Source: Camarhynchus parvulus (Eukaryota > Chordata > Aves > Passeriformes > Thraupidae). From it: a stretch of 64,000 nucleotides of DNA. The notes beneath the pieces were generated by a model, which saw only the letters and a program-made list of their open reading frames with translations, had not been told where the DNA came from and did no database searches. The stretch spans positions 3,115,501-3,179,500 of the forward strand of contig NC_044590.1 in the NCBI RefSeq assembly GCF_901933205.1, given 5' to 3'. The position numbers were made by a program, and so were the translations under genes. This document shows, in pieces, positions 14,335-31,700 of the stretch (position 1 is the stretch's first letter; each line of letters starts with the position of its first letter).

Positions 14335-17300
14335 TGAAAATAGCTTCTTATGATCAATTATTTCTTGGAATGCCTTGCAGCCTGAAAGTATTTTGGTGAA
14401 TCCAAGAGGTTGTGTTTTCATGGAGAAGCAGCCATTTCATGTATCCTTACTTCCCTTACTTCTGGTCTAGCAGTAACAGGTTTGGTCTTACATCTTGCTT
14501 TGGAGAGGAAAAAGCAAAAATACACAAATGACTGATACGGTTCATTAACAGCCTCAGCCAGCATATCCAAACCAGTCCTGCTGCAGCCCTGCCCTCCCTC
14601 TGGGATTATTTTTGTACAGTTAGTTTTTTGCCAGTTTAACTTCCTGAACCAGCTCACCGTGGGGTCAAACAAGTGCTTGGATGAGCACATTGAGGGAGGA
14701 ATAAAACTGGGTGGATTGTAGCCACTGGTTTAGACTGGTGTGGGCTGATGGCAAACTGCCTTTGATTTAACCAACAGTGAAAACATTTACGTTCAAACCA
14801 TGCTTGTTTTGTGTGCCTTGAAGATTCAGTATCCTTTGGTGTTAAGAATGTCAAATGACTAAATCTTTGCTGTTGCATAGGAAAAGTTAATGATTTTCTC
14901 TAATGAGTCAGTAGCTCTTCACTTGCCTAAGTTTGGTAATGGAAAAGCAAAGGAGTGGCTTACTTTGAAAGCATAAAGAGCTGAGTATTCTCACAAACAG
15001 TATCTGTGTGTTATTAACTTGCTGATAATATATTCTCTCAATAACTTCTCTGATGCATGTTCTTAATAAAGAATTCTATCAAAGGATGTAGTTGTGGCAT
15101 ATTGGATGAATGAGGTCAGACTTGAGTTAAGAAAATTATTCCTCTAAACCTGCAGATTCAGATTTGGTTTGCTATTCTTAAAAAAATTAATATTGGCATA
15201 TAAGAAATATTATTGATAGGTTATACAGTTTACTCCTACTAACCTCTTTTAGCCTGGGATAAAATTTTGGGATGCCAAAACCACTGCTTTTTACTTGAAA
15301 AAATGAACATGTAAAAATTGAGTTCAATTTCTTACTTAATAAATTTAAAATATTTAAACACCTCACCCTTGGAGAGAGCTTGCTTCAACAAAATAAAAAT
15401 TGATCCTAAAATGACTTTGCACTGGAAAATTAAGCAACTCTAATCCTATGAGTCTTCTTATACATGCCCATATTTGCACACTCATTGATCTGTTGTCTGT
15501 GGGATATCTGTGGTGTCAAATTGACTGTGCAAAGGGCTGCAGGATTGTGCCTCCCTTGCAGTTAATCCCAGGGGAATGGCAGTGGGGAGGTAACCAGGGA
15601 GTGGTGGGAGCTCCAGGTGGGGCAGGCAAAGCACTTCTGCTTCAGGAGAGGGCCAGCACGTACCCAGTGAGCTCTGAAATGACTAATATGTAAATGAAAA
15701 AGCTCTCTGGAGAGAAATGGAGATTTTGAAAAGTCGGAACAATTCCCAAGTAAAGCTGTCTGTCATCTATACTAGCTGCAGGCAAGCATATCAAATGCAC
15801 TGAAATCAATGAAATGATAATGAAAATTAGCATGGTTTCTAGCTACAAATTATCTTCGTGCTATAAAGATGTGGATGCTTTTCATCTTGCAGATGAACTT
15901 TGAAAATTAAAAGCCTGCTTCCTTTACAGGCTCTTACCAGGCTTTTTGAAATGTTATCTTGATCTCAGTGTTGAGTTTTGCTCACAAGTGCCCCTTAGCT
16001 CCACCTTGGGCAAATACAGTGCCGGCAAGTGTTGCAGGAACCATCTCTTGTTATGCTGCCAGCAGCTTGCTTTTCCAGCCTGACCCTTCCCTGTGGCACA
16101 CCAGGTAGAGTATGGATCTAGTCCAGGGCTAAAGTATCCCCTTATGAGACTGCTGTGCTAACCCTGAGCTGTGCTCTGCTCTTGCTTACACAGCTTTAAG
16201 CATTTCCCTTTTCTGATAACCTTATTTGTAGTGATTTATGATTTGGTTAGTGTGGAAAATGGCTGTGGTATATTTAATCACAAGCTCACATGTGTGTTCA
16301 AATATTTCCATGCTGATACTAACAGTAGTAATAAATAACAATCTTAAATTGCCAATCCTTATATTAACATTATATTTTAAAATGCAAGTAGCACACTTTC
16401 ATTGTTCCTTAGGTAATAGATTAGGTAAGCTCCTTCAAACCATGCATGGGACCTGATTTTGGACTTGAGGATGCCAGTGTCTTTGGTTTTGATCAGCAGA
16501 TGGGATCCTTTGGATGGGAGGCATCAAAGAGGGGACTGTTACTAACTTGCAAAATACAATTGTATTCAGATTCACAGAAAGGGAGGAAGATGTGTTTAAC
16601 CTTTACTTTGGAGTAATATTGCTCGAGAACAAAAGACTGATTTTGGAGTTAATGAAGTGAAAAATAAATAGAATTTGTTTCTTTGCCTCTAAATCAGTTA
16701 TCTTTTCAGTCATTTAATTCAAGTCTTGCACAGCGCATAAAAATAGGACTTGAATAAGTAGGACTTGAATTCCTTCAAACCTAGTGAAAATACTACTGAT
16801 GAGAAATTATTTAAAATATAGTTAATACAGTAACTTCTGGACACTTGAGCTAATTGGGTTGTGTTTACTATATGCAATCTGTTCCCTTCCCCATTGCTGA
16901 CTGGCTTTACCACAGCCACTGATAGCACTGCATTGGTGCTGCACCTTGTCTCCAAAAAATCAGTGCCTCAGCATTTGTTAGTCTCAGAGAATATTATTGC
17001 CTGGAGCTGAATTTGGGACAGCCTCTTCTTTCTTGCTCTGTAGTAACCAGATGCCTTTGTTATACTCCTGTGAAACTGTGCCTGTACTATTTTGCTGTGA
17101 GTATATGAGAAGATATTTTGCTCTAAGAGGCAGCAGTTCCACTTTATTTCACATTAATATGATGGCTCATTTAAAGACTTAACAAAATGCTAGAAAAATA
17201 AAGCTCACTTTAATCTAGTGGAGTCTCAAATGCTGCCTTCTTATGCCATATCACAGCTTTTGCTAAATACCAGCATTTGAGGCCCTGTCAGCATGTGCTG

Positions 17301-18329
17301 CCTGCTGGGATGTCAGGTTTGGAGCCCGTGTTTTCACCTGTTATATAATGGCATGTAATTTTAACAGCTGAGTTTATGTAACTGTCGGGAAGCTGTGTGA
17401 GCACTGTCATCTGATTCCATTGCACTGGGGCTGCAGTGCTGGGGAAGGACCATTTGCACACATTGCACTGCTGCTCAGCACCTCTGATTTCAGCACAGAT
17501 AGCTGATTTTGTGGCTTTGAAAACGAAATAAAAGCCGTGAATGGATTACAGAGGAGAAGTGAAGGAACACCAGCAGTTGCTGGCGAGTCTGCAGTGGATG
17601 TATAAGGAGGAGAGAGGAATTGCAGATGGTGCCATCTGTGCACAGTGTCCCACTGAAGAGAGCAGTCTGAACACACCTCCTAGGAGGGAGGAGGAGCTGA
17701 GTTTGCTGTCGAATATCCGGGGAGGATTTTTAATCTTTTCTGAGCTTTCCTGACTTTGAAAAGGCAGGAATGGAGCTGCAGCCCTGTGCTCTGCAGTCAC
17801 AGTGGGTCTGCCCCATTCCCTCAGGCACTGATTGTGTCCCATCCACTGCTGCATTCCCAAACTTTCCTTGGCAGTGTCACTCCTGTGCCGTTCCCACAGA
17901 TCTCCCAAGCAGAAACTACCGAAGTTTTGGGTTGTTCTTGCCTGCCTGCTTTAAAATTCCATCTTGATCTTCACAAATTCAACATTTAGTGTTATTGAAA
18001 TGTTTACAGAAATTTTATGTTTATTTATGTAAACATGAAACAAAGCTGGGATGGTGCAATGGATTCTCCTCGTTTCTGTGGATGTGAGTGTCCTTTGCTC
18101 ACTTCTGCCAGAGCTGATGGAATTCCTCAAGGATCTTGAGGCTTGCCCCTGTTTCTGGTTGGGGTATTTTATGTGACATAAGTGTGGTAGATTTGATCCA
18201 TCCAGACCATGAAGAATTCCCTGCAGTGCCATTTGGGAAAATGCTTGATAAAGGTAGAAAAGAACAAATAAATTGATAGTCTGTTGGATGAGCTGCTTAA
18301 GAATGAACAGTGATGTGGATGGAAATGTG

Positions 18330-18880
18330 ATAACAGGGAGCTACTAGTGATGTTTCTTGAGAGTGATTCTTGGTCCCAATCTTGTTTAATGGTTTTACAA
18401 GCAATTCTGGAACAAAGAGTACACTAAAAACTCTGATGATGTTGTAAAGTTGAGAGATTGAAGATATACAGCAGAATTAGGTGTCCTTGAAGGCTACTGT
18501 AAGAGAAATGGGATGAGTTTCATTAGAAAAACTGCAGAATCACATATTTGGAGAATAAAATACTCTGGCTACAATTGAAGCTTATTGAATGAAGGGGCCT
18601 GATTGGGGTGAGCAAGATAATAGACATAATAATAATAATAATAATATTAATAATAAGAAGAAGACATAATGTGGCTGTGAGGAAGGCAGATGTAGAACCG
18701 TACGTCCGGACAAGGGAAGAGGTGAGAGGGCATCAGTGCTGTGGTTCAAGGCTCTAGTAAAGTTTCCTGCATGTGTAATTAGAGGAACTCAAACCAAAAC
18801 AGGTGCAGAGGATGAATGGGGAGCCTGGCCTGGAGAGAACCCACCAAGTCTGGCTTAAGTTCACCAGTAGGCCAGGAGTT
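18330..18880 (+). mobile_element. Possible ancient CR1/L3-type LINE remnant
   Basis: Around 18365-18460 the + strand reads like a decayed reverse-transcriptase stretch: a segment resembling VLGP.LFN is followed, about 90 nt on, by a DD-V-KL block comparable to the ADDTKL region of CR1/L3 elements. Further along, a GAGGAAGGCAGATG stretch and an ACAAGGGAAGAGGTGA stretch resemble later CR1/L3 3' coding sequence. Frames are broken throughout. The limits are approximate and the call rests on recalled consensus patterns, not an alignment. The (AAT)n tract interrupts it. Confidence 0.4.
18626..18656. repeat. (AAT)n microsatellite
   Basis: About ten ATA/AAT units run in tandem with one interruption, followed directly by AAGAAGAAG. 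It lies in VAPB intron 2, far from exon boundaries. Confidence 0.95.
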
Positions 18881-21656
18881 ACTGTGATTGATGGCCTGGA
18901 GGGCACCAGAAGTAAATGACTCTTCCCCTTCTCTGGTATTTCAGCATTGGGGCAGTGCTGGTCCAGGACCAAGTAAACAGGCCATTAATAAATTTAGATG
19001 GAAACTAGAGGAAGGTTGCTGACTATGTGAGCTGGGAGACTTTTCTGTTCCTTCTGCTCTTGGAAAGGACAGCTAGATCCTAGCAGGTGTTAAAGGTGTT
19101 CCCTGCTTCAGATTTCCTCTGTTCTTTGAAAAAGCTGGTTTATTCTAGGAAAACCAGAGGAGTTTAATGCTTCTATCATTGTAACTAACTAGTTGTAACT
19201 AACTTTGCCAGTGAAAAGAAGGAGCACATTGGGTGGTCAGTGCCTCTCCTTAGCGCTCTACTGAGCATAAAGTGTGGGGATATTGCAGGAATGTGTGAGA
19301 AAACCCATGTCCATTGATCTCTCAGTGCCTCTGCAGTTTTTGCTTGTGGTAGAGCAGTGCTGGTGCTCGAGCTCTGGGGTGAGGAGCTTGGGAAGTGGTT
19401 GAGGTGTATCTCTGCCTGATGGATGCTGCTGACTGTAAACCTGAAGATCACATTAATAATTTTGTTTCTTAAAACTCTGATTGCTGATGCAAATTGAAAC
19501 TTCTGACCAGATGGGACCTCTGATGTGATAAGGCATTCTGTAGGAACATACTTCTCACATAATTTTTGCATAAGGTTTGTGATTTCCATTCAGAGCAAAG
19601 TAGCCACATTCTCACCAGCAATTTCTCCAGCAATTAGGGCAATTTTATGGAACTAATCTTTCACAGAAACCCCAATAGTATGTGGATAAATATTAAAATG
19701 GTTTGGTTTCCTCTTGAAAAAAGTACATCTTTTTGAGCTTCCCATCTGGCTTACAAGACATTTGCTGAATAATTTGTGTCAATGTGGCTTTCATGTATTG
19801 ATCTAAAAATACAAGTGCTAACAACGTCTGTGCTGTCAAGCCCTCTCTGGCTCTTGTGGTTCAGTGAATGGAGCTGGGAGCAGTGATCATTTGGCATTCC
19901 AGGATGGATTCAGCACTGTCCCTTGGGAAATGAGGATTTTCTAATGAGCTGATAGCTGCACTCAGCAAAGCAAGCTGAAAAAGCCACGACTGTAGAAGTT
20001 CCATAAATGCTGAGTAGTTCTGGCTATCCACTTGGATCTTACAATTGAAATTATTTAAGTGTCTGCTCCAGAGGAGAAAAAACAATGCTGCTGCTTTTCA
20101 GTGATGTGTCAGGCAGTGTTGCAATAGTTGTGCTTTCACAGTGCAGTCACTCCTGTTTGCAAAATAGTTTTAAAGGTAGCCAGTTAATTTGCAAACATTT
20201 TTTAATAATATCCAACTACTGCAAGGTGATTTTAAAATGTGTAATAATTTTTAAAGCACCTCATCTGAGAGAATTTATTGCCTGCCTTCTCCCTGGGCTT
20301 TAAAAGGCATGTGGTTGTTGATGGCCACAGATTGTGTGCACAGTAAATATGGCACAGCCATAACATATCCTGCTCATTAAGGGAGGCAGATTGGTTTGAC
20401 TTGCCTTCATTTGCAATAAATGGGATCTTTGGATATTGCTTTTATACAACAAACCCCTGCAATTAGTGCATATGAATTTGGGCACATAATGGTAATAGCA
20501 CCAGTACTTGAAAATGCTCCTAATTCTTGACCTGCTTCTCTTCTTAGTGATTGAATTGAGGGGCTGAAGGCAGGTCATAAAATGTGAATTTTTAAACCTT
20601 ACACCATTTTTTTTCTGTTAGCAGTAATGGCAGTATTTGCAATCTTTGTTTTCAATTTGAGGGGGTGGTGGCTTTTTGCAGTGTCCAATAACATGTTTGT
20701 GTAAACTGTGCTGCTTATGTCCACATGTTCTCATGGTGAAGCCAAGCTCATGTTTTTTAATGCCCCAGTAGCTGAATATCCAGGTGTTATTTGCAAATAT
20801 GGGGGGGTTCCAAGTGACCACTGTGATTAAAGATTATTCTGTGTAAATGGAATACCCAACTGTCCCTCTTCAGGTTGTTTTAACCCAAAAGTAAAGACAT
20901 GGAAATTCCCAATATTGCTTAAAAAATTAAATTAAAGCACACACACTCCCTAAACCTGCTGTTCCTTCCTCTGTGCCCCCTAAAGAGAGGCATTTTCTGC
21001 ATAAGTAAATTTTGGAATGCTTTTTATTTTTTAAGTGAAGAGAAATACATTCCTTGCATACCTTTCATAGGCAAAGTTTGCATCACATTTAACTAGAAAC
21101 TTCCAGCTACAAATTGGTAACAAACTTGCAGTAACTTATTTGTGAAAGCAAAATACTTGTACTTGATAAATCAAATGCCACGAGAGTCTTAAACTGCACA
21201 GAGGAAATTTCCATCCTGAGACTTGAACCTCAAGGTTTACAATGTTTGACTTTGCCTCTGTAGCTTTTCTCAGGCACCATCAGCAATATTGTGTGTACAG
21301 CTCATCAAAATGCTCCTTACTTCTGCCCCAAGGATGGAGCAAGACAAAAAGATGCTGTCTTGGAAATTTTTTCCCTCTGTCCCAGAAGATATGTAAATGA
21401 TCCTATTTCCTATAAATGACTATTGTTGTCTTGCTATAGCTGTGTACAGAATTATGTAGATTGATCAGCATTTCCAGAATTCTCAGACCAAAGTCTAGAC
21501 AGACTGAGGAAATCTGTTTCTCTTGCCTCCTTTCAAAATTCTGGTTCAAAGTGAGGTTCCTGATCTCAGCTGCTGCTTTGTCTTAACAACGGACAACTTG
21601 AAACCATTTTAATGTTTGTTTTTCTGGAATCTGGTGACTGTGTCATCAGTGCATGA

Positions 21657-25216
<3,560 letters not shown>

Positions 25217-25393
25217 CATGACATAGAAATAAATAAAATTGTATCCACAACTGCAACAAAGACAGATTCCTCTGTAATGTCTAAATCAATAAGTTCTTCT
25301 TTGGATGACACTGAAGTTAAGAAAGTAATGGAAGACTATAAGAGGCTTCAAGTAGAAGTTCAGAGGTTACGGGAGGAGAATAAACAGTTTAAG
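25217..25393 (+). CDS. VAPB: VAPB exon 5 (linker and coiled coil)
   Basis: This 177-nt, phase-0 exon encodes residues 133-191, the same length as the human exon. The first half ([12 protein letters not shown] onward) is a Ser/Thr-rich linker that differs most from human. The second half, from [11 protein letters not shown] to [10 protein letters not shown], is a heptad-patterned coiled coil (about residues 162-191) that in the family supports homo- and heterodimerisation. Donor is AAG|GTAAAG. Confidence 0.97.
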
Positions 25394-27505
25394 GTAAAGA
25401 TTGCTGTTGTTTTCTTTTCAGATTTACCCCTTTCCTGAAAAAGAAGCTTCCATCTTAAAGGTTTGGTTACCTGACCTTAGCACAATATTTTACTACTGTC
25501 TATAAAGTAAAAGATAATTCAGGTTTCTCTGTAAACTCCGAGAAGGTGCTGAAATCAATGGTTCCTTTGAAAGGAGGCACAAGTCATGCAGTCACAGAAG
25601 GACATTGGGTAGCAACCCAGAGGAGTGAATTCCCCCTCTTTTTTCTATTCCCACCTAATTTCTCAGTCTGAATTAAGCATTCAGTGTTGGACTTGGCCCC
25701 TTCTCCCAAACCACGGGAGCTTGAGAGCAGTGTTGTGCAAATACTGAGTGTTTCAGTAATTGCACCTGTAATGTGCTGCTGAAATGGCCAAATTAAGACA
25801 GATGAATGGGAAATGGGCTTCCTGTCATATCCAGCACATGGCTGGGAAATCCAGTAATTGAGAAGCCTTTATCACTTTGCTGAAAAATTCTTTTTACAGT
25901 AGCTTGACTTGCTGTAAGTGTCTGCTTCCATAGATATCAGCACCAAGGAAAGTGTGGATGCTGTGGCTCCTGCAGCCCAGTGAAAGGAGCTCTGTTCTCT
26001 CAGCTCTGATGCTGCTTGGCTGGCTGATGCATGAAGGAATTCTTGAAAACAGTTTTGTTTTGCACAGAAATAATATGTGTACATAGCAGACATGGCCCTA
26101 ACTTCTCCTTGTGTTCTTGTTATGCCAGCAACTCAGTATTATTAAATTCTGTATGATTTTATTTAATTTTTTTGCAAATTGGTCTTGACTAAACACTCTA
26201 CAAGAGCTATCTAGAATTGAGCTGATGTCTTACATAAACATCCCAGATAGGTGAGCTCTTTGTCCCTTTGTGGAGTGTTAAAAACACCTGTAAAATATCA
26301 GAAAGCAAGGCTAAATTGCCTGCAACCAGGTGCTGTCAGTGGCAGGCTGGAGTCACTGTCAGAAGGAAATTAAAATATTTTAAATGAAAATTTGTTGTTT
26401 CTGTATAAAGTGTGTTGTATGTAAACAGCATTTTATTGTTTACAAAAGTCAGTTGTCCCCATTCAGAATTAGAGCAGCAGTGAGGTATTAGGTAGCCTGT
26501 GGCTTTCAATTAGTAAATAAATAAATTAATTAATAGAAAAATAAGTTCACCTTCAGATCTGTAGGTGCCCCCTTAAATTCAAAAGTGAGAAACACTGACA
26601 TACCCTGAGCCCTTTGAACTCCATTTACCTGACAATTTTGAAGACTGCAGTAACCTTCATTGCAATTGGGTTTCTTGAGAATTTTTTTAAGTGGAGACTG
26701 GAGACTTCTGGTTTGGTACCTTATACTTTTGCACTATTATACTTTATCACATTAAAAAGTCTAACACTGTTGCTTCAGCTGGACACAAATTAAGTCACAA
26801 AAGACTCATTTCCCCTCTCCTGGAGTGCTCAGAGTGTGTGTGTGTGAGTGGAGTGTGCTAACACACAGCTGTGCTGCACAGCAGCTCAGGGAGAGCTGAG
26901 GGGAGCATCATTCCCACCTGGAATGAGAATTTCTGCTGGTGTTGCTTTGTTTTATCTGTTGTCTCATCTTTAAATCAGGTGAGCTGCCAAATTCCTATCA
27001 AGAAAATATCCTAATTATTGCCATCAGATTCATGTCAAAATGTCAGCATTAATATGATGCAGAAGCTGATTTCCCTTCGAGGGCTGGAAGATCTGCTTGT
27101 GACATCTGACATGGAAAATGAGGAGTATAATTGCCTTGGCTTGTGAAAAACATGCAACTTCATCTTAGTTATACTGAGAAACATTTTCCCCAACAGCACC
27201 TTTCTTGTTACAGAGCAAGAACAGCACCTTCGTGGCATTTCCTCCATCATTTTTCTGAAGTTCTGGAGCCATCTCCAGATGGCTTTGGGCAGGAGTTCCT
27301 GCAGAGTTCCTTAGTGCTTCCCCACTCCCTTGGCTTTCCCCTCCTGCCTCACCATCCTTCCTTCTCAGGATCATTCAGGACACAGAGCTGTAACTTAGCT
27401 GTAAATTTGCTTTCACCTATTCTATAACCCCCACCTAAATAAATATGAGAAGGGTGAATATTTAAAGCTTTTTTTTGTAGAGATTATCAATCTCTCTTCC
27501 TTTAG
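25394..27505 (+). other. VAPB: VAPB intron 5
   Basis: This 2.1 kb intron runs from GTAAAG to TCTTCCTTTAG. It contains a short AT-rich tract near 26515-26540 (TAAATAAATAAATT-type) and a TGTGTGTGTG run near 26838. No gene is seen. Confidence 0.9.
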
Positions 27506-27664
27506 GAAGAAGATGGACTGCGGATGAGGAAGGTACCCCAGACAAACAACCCAATATCTCCTTCTGCAGCTGCTGTCAAGGACGAAGGGCTCAGCTCCAG
27601 ACTACTTGCTTTGGTGGTTTTGTTCTTTGTCTTTGGTGTAATTATAGGAAAAATAGCCTTGTAG
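27506..27664 (+). CDS. VAPB: VAPB exon 6 (membrane anchor and stop)
   Basis: This terminal coding exon encodes residues 192-243 and ends at TAG 27662-27664. EEDGLRMRK continues the coiled coil. A short polar linker follows, then a single hydrophobic tail anchor from about residue 224 ([20 protein letters not shown]), with almost no residues after it, as expected for a tail-anchored ER protein. A GxxxG pair (GVIIG) lies in the anchor, a feature reported for VAP self-association. The [14 protein letters not shown] linker is the least conserved part relative to human. Confidence 0.97.
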   Translation, partial: EEDGLRMRKVPQTNNPISPSAAAVKDEGLSSRLLALVVLFFVFGVIIGKIAL

Positions 27665-28721
27665 AGGCAGCATGCTGGAAATTGTAAATTGGTTTGATGG
27701 TTCTGCCATATCATTGGATTAAATTTATTCATAACAATGTTTAAAAAAAAATTAATGTATGACATCTCACAGGTCTTGCCTTTAAATTACCCCTGCACAA
27801 ATACTATGTAACATAATCTAGAAAGTTCAAAATGTATGGTGAGGGAATGAATGAAAGAGAATATGCTTCAATGATGAAGGGGGGAGAAAATCCTGATTTA
27901 ACACTACAATGGAATATTGTATATGTCATTTTAAACATTCTTAGGCCCTGGTACATGTTGCTGGATTACCTCTTTTTAAAAAAAAAATAAAAAAAAGGAA
28001 AACTAGAAAAAACCTCTTCCTCCACTGCTGGAGCTGGCCCTAGGGATGTTTGGAGCTGGGTTAGGCAGGAGGTGTTGATAACTTCTGTAAAATACGTTAA
28101 TCCACCATTCTGCTCATGAATTTAACAGTTTCTGTCAGTGTCTTCAACTCTGTGCAAATTACCAATTTCTTGGCACTTAAATGAGTAGTGAGAAGCTGCA
28201 AAGCCTTGGGTGTGGCAGCACTGAGGAGCTGGGCAGCACCGAGGGGCTCGTTCGGAATAAAGGTCAATGCCTTGTTCTCACCAAGGGACCAAGCTACATT
28301 GCTGTTGGTTCATTTAGTTGAATTAAAATGTTCTTCAGAGATGTTTAATGCATATTTGACTTATTTAATGTATTTCATCTCATGTTTCCTTATTATCACA
28401 AAATTGACTAATTCTTTGTGGTATGAAATGGCACCTGTTCAAAGCCAGTGACGAGAACTAAAAATTTGCTGCTGTAGTGGTGCAAGATTCTTCTGCCTCC
28501 TGGTGTTTTGGGCACGACACCATTGTTGGGAGTTTTGATCATCTGAGCGTTGAGGAAACAGTGGTCAGGAAACTGTTTTTGTATGTAAATAAGTCTGTTT
28601 AGGGGAGAAACAAAAATATCAGTAGTAAATTAGTCCTATGCCGTAAAAAGACCAATCTTGTTTGACTATGTAGCATCTTAAAAAAAAAAAGAAAAAAGAA
28701 AGAAAAGAAAAATTAAATAAA
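27665..28721 (+). other. VAPB: VAPB 3' UTR, proximal part with several poly(A) signals
   Basis: After the stop there are three AATAAA hexamers: 27986-27991 inside an A-rich run, 28256-28261, and 28716-28721 after an A/G-rich tract (28679-28710). The last is followed by T- and GT-rich sequence, so it is a good candidate cleavage region. A further AATAAA lies at 31316-31321. Human VAPB has a long 3' UTR, so a distal end is possible; the sequence alone cannot decide. Confidence 0.55.
28716..28721 (+). terminator. Candidate VAPB polyadenylation signal
   Basis: AATAAA follows an A/G-rich stretch and precedes a T/GT-rich stretch (28735-28810) that fits a downstream element. It is about 1.05 kb past the VAPB stop. 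It is a candidate only, since two earlier hexamers and one later one also exist. Confidence 0.45.
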
Positions 28722-31700
28722 GCCCCCAAATTAATGTTTCCTTTGTTATTTTTGTCCTGTTCTCACAGTTTTAGAGGTGGGGAGGAAACAGTGTTCTCTT
28801 GTCAGCTTTGTTCATGGCATAAGGAAACTTGCAGTCTGATTTCAGGGTGGATTTCTTTTTTTTCCAGACTAATGTTAATATCAAAGCAAACCATCCCATC
28901 GTGAGCCTGACACAAAAGTTGTTCAGAGTCACCATGCTGAGGTACAAGGTAACATCCCACGTTCCAGGTTAGTTGGGTTCAGGAGTTCAGAGACTTGACA
29001 GCACCTTTAGAATAAGGAGATTTTGTTTCTAAGCTTCCTTTTACCACAAGGTGTATAAACAAACCCAGTGTGTTTTAACATGATGGATTCAGTGGATTGA
29101 ACAGTTTTTGAGCAGGTAAATTCACATCTATTCTCAAATGATAGACCCAAAACTGTTCAGTGGCAAAATTTATTGTAGCATATTACAAGATGAAGCTGAG
29201 TCTTTTACAGATGACTTCTGTCATTCCTTCCCTGTTCCTGGGGTTCTGTGAGAGCTGTGGGGGTGCAGCCTCTCTGCTGCACTCCTTGACCTTTATGTTT
29301 GTCCCACTTTTGTCTCAAGGGCTTCCTCCTCTGCAAGTGCAAATAAGTGAAATTTTATGTAAGGCTTAATAAGAAAAATAGGTGGGATAAAAACCTTGTG
29401 ATTGTTGTGTTCAGCTTCTGAACATGAGTCTGGAAGTATTTCCAGGAGATTCAATAGAAAGGAGAGGTGTATTTTTGGCATTTTAAGGTGCTGGTGCCTT
29501 GTCTGCTCAGAGGGAAGGGACAGAGCCACTGCAGCCTGGCTGCAAAGGGCAGGGCAGGTGGGAGATGAGCTGGAAAGGACAAAGCAGGGAGTTTATGGGA
29601 CAAATTGGGCAGAATTGATAAAGAAGATACTGCCTGGGCAGTAGAAGCTGAAGAAATCTTTCTAATGAAGCACTCTTTTCAGAAAGGCAAGGTTGTGAGT
29701 GACACTGCAAAATTAATTTTCATGGCTTTGAAGAATATATTTGAGAAAACCTTTGCTGAAGGGAGACTGAGATATGAAGTAGATTTTTTTTAAGTGGCTG
29801 TAAATATCTTGTTCTCTTATCAGAATTTCTGATTCTCTTTGAAAAAAAATAAGTTTTTTTGAGAGTCCTTTGTTCTGCTTAAAAACAGCCTAAAAGTGGT
29901 TGATTTAAAAAAAAATCACTATCTTTTCAGGGTAAAGGGAGAGGATTGAAGGTTTAAACTGGTCTCCTGTGAAGATATCTGGAGTAATGTTCAGGCAGGT
30001 GTTACACCCAGTGTAAGCTGCCTTTGCTGGCCCAGGGCAAAGCCAAGAGCAGCTCTGTCCTCCCCCAGTGCTCAGCAGTGACCTCTTGGTGATCTGTGCC
30101 AGCCTGGAACTGTTCATGAGCAAAGCTGTTCCTGGTGTTTGCACTCCAGGATCATAAAGAGGTCCCAGAAAATCTTCTCATGCTTTTCCAGACCCTTCAA
30201 ACACTGAGCAAGGAGACCAGGAGAGGATTTCAGTGTTGGTAACATCTGTAACCTGCAGCTGGGCTGACCCACACCATCAGTCCTAAACAAGACTCTTAAA
30301 TTAACTGCTTGTATTTTGGAATTTAACAAAATCCTGAGGTTTTCCCTCACCATTTTTCACAAGAGCCTGAACACAGTAGCCCTGAATTGTCTGGGTAATG
30401 CTTTGCTTTGCTGAGCTTGATATAAAGTCACTGATCAGGGGAATTCTCAGTCCCTGTTTGACCAAACCCTTCTTTCATAGGCAGTAGAGAGAAATCTTAA
30501 GGATTTTTTTTTCTTCCAAGGTTCCTAAAAGGCCAGTTTGTAGATAGAGTGCAAATATAGATTGGATGGATATTCCTAAGCCACCTGGCTCTTTTTGTAA
30601 GTTGTTCCTTTCATGGCAACACAAGAGCAAATGTTCTCATGAAGTATTCACAGAAAGTGAATTATTCTGAAGGACATTGTATATCTTAGGAAGTTGTGCA
30701 CAAAATGTAGAGTTTCTAAATAAGATAATTGTCTGGGGTCCTCACACAACATCAGATATTAGAAACCTGTGATTGATTCATGGTAATAGAAATCAAGTTA
30801 TTACTAATCTAATTATTGTCCTTGCTGTTACTTTAAGATGACCACTTGCACATTTATTGTTGATTTTTGTAACACCCACTAGAGGCTGCTTGGTGCAGTC
30901 TGGGCAAATTTGGGATAAACAGATACCTGAAATATCCTGAAGCCTAGTGCTGGGAAACGAATGGAAAATGGTTTCTTTTATTTTTATGTCGTTCTCCACA
31001 TCTTAAAGCAAATACTCCATGCATGGGTGATCATAACTATTGCTGTGCATTGGCAGTTGTCAGCTGGGCGTGCACAGCTGGAACAGCTGCATGTGCAAGC
31101 CAGGAGCAGCTCAGGTTACTGGGGAGTAGCCTGGGGGCTGAAGAGCAAGATCATGTCCTGTTGTTATGTTGAGGGGGATTGATGTACCATAATGTCATTT
31201 TCTAAAAATACAGGATTGTAAAGCTCAATGGTGGTGTTACTTTTTCCTCCTGAAATGCTGTTAGTGGGATAAAGTTGGAACTTCACTTTGCAATTCACTA
31301 GAATTTCTTTTCATCAATAAACTATGAAGGGTTTGTATCTGCTGCACATGTGAACTTGCAATTCTTGTCAGCAATTTTACATCGTGGTGTGCATAAGGAA
31401 TGGATCATTTATGTCTTGGCTTACTTGATGTTGCATTGCCAGTGGAAGAAACTGTCATCCCTTTTCTTCAGAAAATGGCACTTCTGTCTCTCCAGTGAAA
31501 TGTCCTTAATTTTCGGGCACAATAGTGGCTTCACTGTAGTGCTCTTAATTTGAAACTATATTTCTCTTGCCCTATGTGATATCCTGAAATTCCACATCCT
31601 GAGTTCTGTTTTCTGTATAAAGTAAGTGAGGAAAAAAGCACCACCAAAAATCCCTCTGTTTGAAATTAAAGCCCCTGTAAAATAACACTCTGAGGCTCCT

